Assembly (NCBI GenBank): GCA_937914785.1
Contig: CALGIV010000056.1
Span: 1 to 19,584, forward strand
Direction of reading: 5' to 3'
Length of the DNA: 19,584 nt
Source: an uncultured Eubacteriaceae bacterium
Lineage (GTDB): Bacteria > Bacillota > Clostridia > Eubacteriales > UBA1433
Position numbers and translations under genes: made by a program. Positions within the stretch are counted from its first letter, which is position 1; every line of letters begins with the position of its first letter. The notes beneath the pieces were generated by a model. That model searched no databases and was not told where the DNA came from. It saw only the letters and a program-made list of their open reading frames with translations. Of the stretch, positions 16,313 to 19,584 are shown piece by piece.

Positions 16313-16560
16313 ACCCCAGAGGAATACCCAAAAGGAATCCGGCTTTGAAAAAGCAGAGGCGTTCTTCAATACATATTGAAAGCTTAAAGGAAGCAGGGCG
16401 GAAAATTGGCCGATCCATATACGGCCAATTTTAGCTTTATGTCGCAACCCGCCGAAAGGCTACGGCGTGCGAAGCGACGCACTGTTTCCGCTTAAGCAAC
16501 AACATCCCCCTGCTTTTTCATCCGCCGGCGGCTTTTTGCCGCACTTTTCAGCTGCTGGAA
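16313..16560. other. Hairpin-rich intergenic segment, possible structured RNA
   Basis: The 503-bp gap between fabK and the M23 gene is AT-rich at its edges, but 16313-16560 is more GC-rich and packed with inverted repeats: 16365-16370/16375-16380; an 11-bp perfect stem 16402-16412/16422-16432; 16450-16454/16463-16467; 16467-16471/16478-16482; and 16528-16532/16538-16542. Two longer-range pairings compete for one strand: 16391-16398 with 16508-16515, and 16347-16356 (10 bp) with 16510-16519. It does not match RNase P, tmRNA, SRP RNA or any riboswitch core I know. The strand is undecided and no promoter is clear. A mobile intergenic repeat is the main alternative. Confidence 0.5.
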
Positions 16561-16603
16561 AAGCACGAAGAAAACAACTTCATTAATTTAAAAAACTTAA
16601 ATG

Positions 16604-16649
16604 AAAAAAGCCGTTGCCAATGATTTTTAATCACCGGGCAACAGCCCTT
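16604..16649 (-). terminator. Terminator of the M23 peptidase gene
   Basis: Directly after the stop, GGGCTGTTGCC can pair with GGCAACGGC and the flanking TGATT with AATCA around a short loop, followed by TTTTTT on the minus strand. The stem has internal mismatches but is long. Confidence 0.75.
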
Positions 16650-17384
16650 TTATTCTAGCCCTTGTTCCAAAACCGGCAACGGGTCGGTCGACTTGCCGAG
16701 CGGCCAAGCGCCGCTGCGAATCTCAAAATGCACGTGTGGCCCGGTACTCCTTCCGGTATTGCCAAGCCTGCCGATGCATTCACCCTGTTCAACTTCCTGA
16801 CCAATTTCAACGTCGATTTCGCTCAAATGCCCATAACGCGTCCAATAACCATCCTCATGCTCGATATCCACGCACAACCCATACCCATAATACCACTCTG
16901 CGCGAACGACCGTGCCCGACATTGCAGAGATTACCTCAGTTCCCTCATCATTTGCCAAGTCAATACCCTCGTGATAAGCGCCGTCACGGAATCCGTAAGC
17001 GCTCGTGAATACACCGCTGACAGGGTAAATAAACACTTCTTCTTTCTCTGGCGTTAAAATCACTTCCTCCAACGCAGAGACAAATACTTTATAACTTAAG
17101 AGCTCACGCTCCTGCTCATCGCCATTCATATAACGAACCTTATAGATGCTTTCCTGTACACCTTCGACACCCGTTTGCAAAACGACCTCTTCCAAAAGCC
17201 CTTCGCGATACTCATAAACCGTCTCATACGGTATTGCTTCATATACCTGTTCATACTTTATCTCTTCCGCTTTAACTGCCGTGCCAACGACAACCGCCGC
17301 TTCAACCGGAACCGCACACAGAATGCACCCTGCGAAGGCGACACACATTGCTATCCATTTCAATCTTGTTTTTTTCATACACAT
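16650..17384 (-). CDS. Secreted M23 endopeptidase with G5 domain
   Basis: Exported zinc metallopeptidase that probably cuts peptidoglycan cross-links, 244 residues. Residues 1-29 are a signal peptide (KKTRLKW, hydrophobic core, VEA cleavage site). About 42-112 is a G5 domain (IPYETVYEY, then VLQTGVEGVQESIYKVRYMNG), often a cell-wall or glycan-binding module. About 118-235 is the LytM/M23 catalytic domain with zinc ligands His138 and Asp142 (HEGID), His186 (YGHLS) and the H217-V-H219 pair in GPHVHFE, so it should be active. AAGG lies 7 nt before the ATG at 17384; a second ATG at 17378 is possible. A terminator-like hairpin ends only about 17 nt upstream of the start, leaving no room for a promoter between them. 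Confidence 0.93.
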   Translation of the reverse strand: MCMKKTRLKWIAMCVAFAGCILCAVPVEAAVVVGTAVKAEEIKYEQVYEAIPYETVYEYREGLLEEVVLQTGVEGVQESIYKVRYMNGDEQERELLSYKVFVSALEEVILTPEKEEVFIYPVSGVFTSAYGFRDGAYHEGIDLANDEGTEVISAMSGTVVRAEWYYGYGLCVDIEHEDGYWTRYGHLSEIDVEIGQEVEQGECIGRLGNTGRSTGPHVHFEIRSGAWPLGKSTDPLPVLEQGLE

Positions 17385-17401
17385 ATCATTACCTTACACA
17401 C

Positions 17402-17447
17402 AAAAAATATAAAGGATATTCCTTCCACTGAATTAATCATATCCTTT
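17402..17447 (-). terminator. Terminator or leader attenuator before the M23 gene
   Basis: On the minus strand a perfect 9-bp stem AAAGGATAT/ATATCCTTT (17447-17439 with 17419-17411, 19-nt loop) is followed by ATATTTTTTG. It may end the LpxD-like gene, or act as a leaky or regulated stop ahead of the M23 gene. Confidence 0.65.
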
Positions 17448-17496
17448 ACACGAGCTGTTTATTCTCTTTTTTTGATAAATATACCCAAATAAATTA

Positions 17497-18405
17497 CTAT
17501 CGTATTTTTTTAATGAAAGCAAGGTTTTTCTCGTGGTCAACAGCAAAATTACCACTTACCTTTTTTCCCGCACCGACATCTTTGGTCACGACCGAGCCGA
17601 TGCAGACATAAGCATGATCTCCAATCGTAATACCGTTGGAAATCCTTACCCCCAATCCGATCCAGGCATCACTGCCAATCGTTACCCTGCCCGCAATCTG
17701 CACACCGCCAGCGACTTTGCTGCACCGGCCAATGATGCTGTCGTGCTCAATTAAAACACTGCTGTTGACAAAGCAATTCTGCCCGATGACTGTATCGCCG
17801 CCAAAAACACCTTTTTCGATTACCGTATTGTGCTGAATATTCACATCGTCTTCGATGACGACACCGCCCCCACTCAATACACTGGTGTTTTTACCATCAT
17901 TTTCAAAAACACGCCATCCGTTGACGCCAATCGAACAATTTGCACCAATATAAACATTGTTGCCAATCGACACATTGTCATACAATACTGTATTTGCGCC
18001 GATGACGCTGCCTTCACCCACAGAAACATTGCCCGCAAGTACCGCCGTTTTATCGACGACGGCAGAGGACGCAATTTCAGCTCCGCTGCGCGCATAAAAA
18101 TCCGTCTTTACAACAAGGTAATTTTGTATCAGATAAAACGCACGTTTAGGATCCTCTGTAACCAGCGCGCCAAAGGAACGTCCATTTTTAGCCAGTTTTT
18201 CAAAACAACGTTGTGTCGTGATGATACAGGAGATCGCTTTGTTTTCCGCGACAACATCCAAGTATTTTTCATCGTTTAAAAATGAAAGCGCCCTCACGCC
18301 GCTACCCAATATCGATTCATTTGCCAATGTCAGAATATCGAACGCTCCATCCTGTACCAACTTTAAATCACTCTCTGCCGCTGTATAGACTTTACTTAAT
18401 TTCAC
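17497..18405 (-). CDS. LpxD-like hexapeptide N-acyltransferase
   Basis: Left-handed beta-helix acyltransferase resembling UDP-3-O-acylglucosamine N-acyltransferase, 302 residues. About 1-95 matches the LpxD N-terminal domain in position and length, and about 108-275 is a run of hexapeptide repeats ([IV]GxxxxI/V). IGVNGWRV (159-166) corresponds to the LpxD IGxDGFG stretch, and His221 in LIEHDSIIG matches the catalytic His region, followed by VAGGVQIAG. I start it at GTG 18405, preceded by GGGAGAT: a promoter lies further upstream inside the alternative reading from ATG 18471. No other lipid A gene is in the window, so the true product may be another acylated amino sugar. It stands alone upstream of the M23 gene. 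Confidence 0.87.
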   Translation of the reverse strand: MKLSKVYTAAESDLKLVQDGAFDILTLANESILGSGVRALSFLNDEKYLDVVAENKAISCIITTQRCFEKLAKNGRSFGALVTEDPKRAFYLIQNYLVVKTDFYARSGAEIASSAVVDKTAVLAGNVSVGEGSVIGANTVLYDNVSIGNNVYIGANCSIGVNGWRVFENDGKNTSVLSGGGVVIEDDVNIQHNTVIEKGVFGGDTVIGQNCFVNSSVLIEHDSIIGRCSKVAGGVQIAGRVTIGSDAWIGLGVRISNGITIGDHAYVCIGSVVTKDVGAGKKVSGNFAVDHEKNLAFIKKIR

Positions 18406-18436
18406 TGCGCCATCTCCCTGTGTCAAATGTGTTATC

Positions 18437-18464
18437 ATTATATCATAAATGACCCCTTTTGCAA
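18437..18464 (-). promoter_or_regulatory. Promoter of the LpxD-like gene
   Basis: On the minus strand TTGCAA (18459-18464) and TATAAT (18437-18442) are 16 bp apart. Transcription would begin near 18430, downstream of the ATG at 18471, which rules that ATG out and supports GTG 18405. Confidence 0.75.
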
Positions 18465-18471
18465 ATTGCAT

Positions 18472-19075
18472 AAATACCGCTATTTTACAGAATTTTATGA
18501 CAAGCTAAACGTTCAAAAGGATATAAAAATAGCCCTGTTCGTAACGCCATAATAATTAAGAAAAGCACACTGTACAAGATATCTTGAAAATTGTAAAGCT
18601 ATATAAAAGTTGAATACGACAAAAATAACAGAACGGTTCGAACTAAGCTACATAACGTTCATAAAGGCACTCACAAAACAACGGCATAAAGATGCAAACG
18701 CGCTTGAAATATTAAATTTGCACCGGTCTTATTCTATCGTGTTTTGTCGCCTCCTTATTCTCTTTTATATTTATTTAAACCTTTACATTTCAGTTTTATT
18801 AGTGATATAATATTATTGAATAGATAGATACTGCGTTTCAATATCAATGAAAAAGAGAACTACTATATTTCAAACCCTGACACTTATACAGCGAGGTACT
18901 ACAACCTAAAAGCATATCCATAATAGTACACTTTATACATTTACTGTTGAACATAAACCATAACAAATTATAGCAGATAAATTGTTCTAGTAATAACAAT
19001 GGCTTATAAAAAAATATTGCACTTTATAAAATTATTTTCGCTCCTTGTATTATTATTCTTTATTAAAAAATCAAC
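18472..19075. other. AT-rich gene-poor stretch
   Basis: About 600 bp without a convincing gene on either strand. The longest frames lack a ribosome-binding site, and one begins with TTG. A promoter candidate is at 18782-18811; from it the first ATG (18848) opens only 20 codons before a stop and has no Shine-Dalgarno site. I see no known RNA. Confidence 0.6.
18782..18811 (+). promoter_or_regulatory. Candidate promoter in the gene-poor stretch
   Basis: TTTACA (18782-18787) and a perfect TATAAT (18806-18811) are 18 bp apart. It may serve the membrane protein at 19118 with a leader of about 300 nt, or an unknown RNA. AT-rich context lowers the weight. Confidence 0.45.
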
Positions 19076-19102
19076 GCCAACTGCCAACCATTGGCAGTTG
19101 GC
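19076..19102 (+). repeat. Perfect inverted repeat before a ribosome-binding site
   Basis: GCCAACTGCC (19076-19085) and GGCAGTTGGC (19093-19102) form a perfect 10-bp stem with a 7-nt loop. It ends 5 nt before AGGAGG and has no T run after it, so it is not a normal terminator; it could be an operator or a 5' leader stem. Confidence 0.7.
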
Positions 19103-19117
19103 TCTACAGGAGGAGAG

Positions 19118-19584
19118 ATGAAGCTCAGATCAAGCTTAAAAACCCTCACCGCGATATCACTGTTGATTCTTTTTGTCTATTTCTTTTATGCCCCACAGCC
19201 AACGACTATCAGTGTAGATAATTTAATGGAGGTTGCCAACAGTTATCGTTATCCGGATGTGTTATTCTATGTTCCGCCGACAGTCTTTAGTTTATTCTTC
19301 TATTTTGATCACTTAAAGTCCTTACGCGGGAAAGGAACTTTAAAAATTAACATTCTTTTTCTTCTTGCCGCATTGTCATTTATCTACATTTTGACCCCCA
19401 AAACGAAGTATTGGTTTTATGTGTCATACGATTCCACCCTCGTCTTTATCCTCGTGCTGATGTTTTGGTATCTGATTGTCCAGGCATTTACAAAGGCGCA
19501 ACCGTCAGATAGCGGTGAAAACGTCAAAAGCGTCACTCTGCTCAAAGAAAAAAAGGATATTATTTCAAGCCTGATGGCACTGGC
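19118..19584 (+). CDS. Unrecognised membrane protein, 3' end missing
   Basis: The frame from ATG 19118 is open to the window edge (155 complete codons). AGGAGG (19108-19113) lies just upstream, a strong ribosome-binding site. The N-terminus MKLRSSLKTL leads into a first membrane segment (about 11-25, very Leu/Phe/Tyr-rich). Three more hydrophobic segments follow at about 47-63, 77-92 and 106-124, then a polar, charged region (KAQPSDSGENVKS, KEKKD) that probably lies in the cytoplasm and may begin a soluble domain outside the window. I do not recognise the family. A sensor or signalling protein with an N-terminal membrane block is possible but unsupported. A perfect hairpin precedes its ribosome-binding site. 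Confidence 0.8.
   Translation, partial: MKLRSSLKTLTAISLLILFVYFFYAPQPTTISVDNLMEVANSYRYPDVLFYVPPTVFSLFFYFDHLKSLRGKGTLKINILFLLAALSFIYILTPKTKYWFYVSYDSTLVFILVLMFWYLIVQAFTKAQPSDSGENVKSVTLLKEKKDIISSLMAL

Noticed and set aside
18406..18471. ATG 18471 as start of the LpxD-like gene
   Set aside because: A TTGCAA-N16-TATAAT promoter lies between this ATG and the family N-terminus, so it would not be transcribed; GTG 18405 fits better.
18610..18810. 66-codon reading frame in the AT-rich gap
   Set aside because: It begins with TTG, has no ribosome-binding site, overlaps a promoter candidate, and shows no recognisable protein pattern.

Overview
The window looks like a low-to-moderate G+C Firmicute, most likely a Clostridia-type anaerobe. 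The support is strong Shine-Dalgarno sites, FabK as enoyl-ACP reductase, a rho-rpmE-prmC neighbourhood, S41 and M23 cell-envelope peptidases, and a surface protein with a C-terminal sortase-type anchor. One gene argues for a more complex envelope: an LpxD-like hexapeptide acyltransferase, a family best known from lipid A synthesis. I do not assign a genus.

Layout: 1-1782 (-) carries serS followed 4 nt later by a lipoprotein gene that runs off the left edge. 2064-2828 (+) is a TipA-type MerR regulator with its own 19-bp-spacer promoter and an internal in-frame ribosome-binding site that should yield a short TipAS-like product. 3097-5877 (+) is a large secreted beta-helix adhesin with three predicted isopeptide domains. 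It converges on rpmE, with a terminator for each strand in between. 6024-11756 (-) holds, in transcription order, an S41 C-terminal processing protease, a flavodoxin-like protein, a THUMP RNA methyltransferase and prmC (tightly packed, two 11-nt overlaps), then rho and rpmE. Rho is unusually long because its cold-shock-like RNA-binding domain is present twice.

11991-13220 (+) is tyrS, then a HdeD-type membrane protein at 13413-13958 (+). A two-way terminator separates it from a convergent lipoprotein (14058-14891, -). fabK (15196-16146, -), an M23/G5 endopeptidase (16650-17384, -) and the LpxD-like acyltransferase (17497-18405, -) follow. The right edge holds the start of an unrecognised membrane protein (19118 onward, +).

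Two long gaps matter. 16200-16600 is rich in inverted repeats with two mutually exclusive long-range pairings and looks like a structured RNA or intergenic element. 18406-19117 is AT-rich, with two promoters and a strong hairpin but no convincing gene. Most genes are housekeeping. The points that stand out are the duplicated Rho domain, the TipAL/TipAS double start with MerR-type promoter, and the structured intergenic segment. No CRISPR array, tRNA, rRNA, insertion sequence or defence island was seen.
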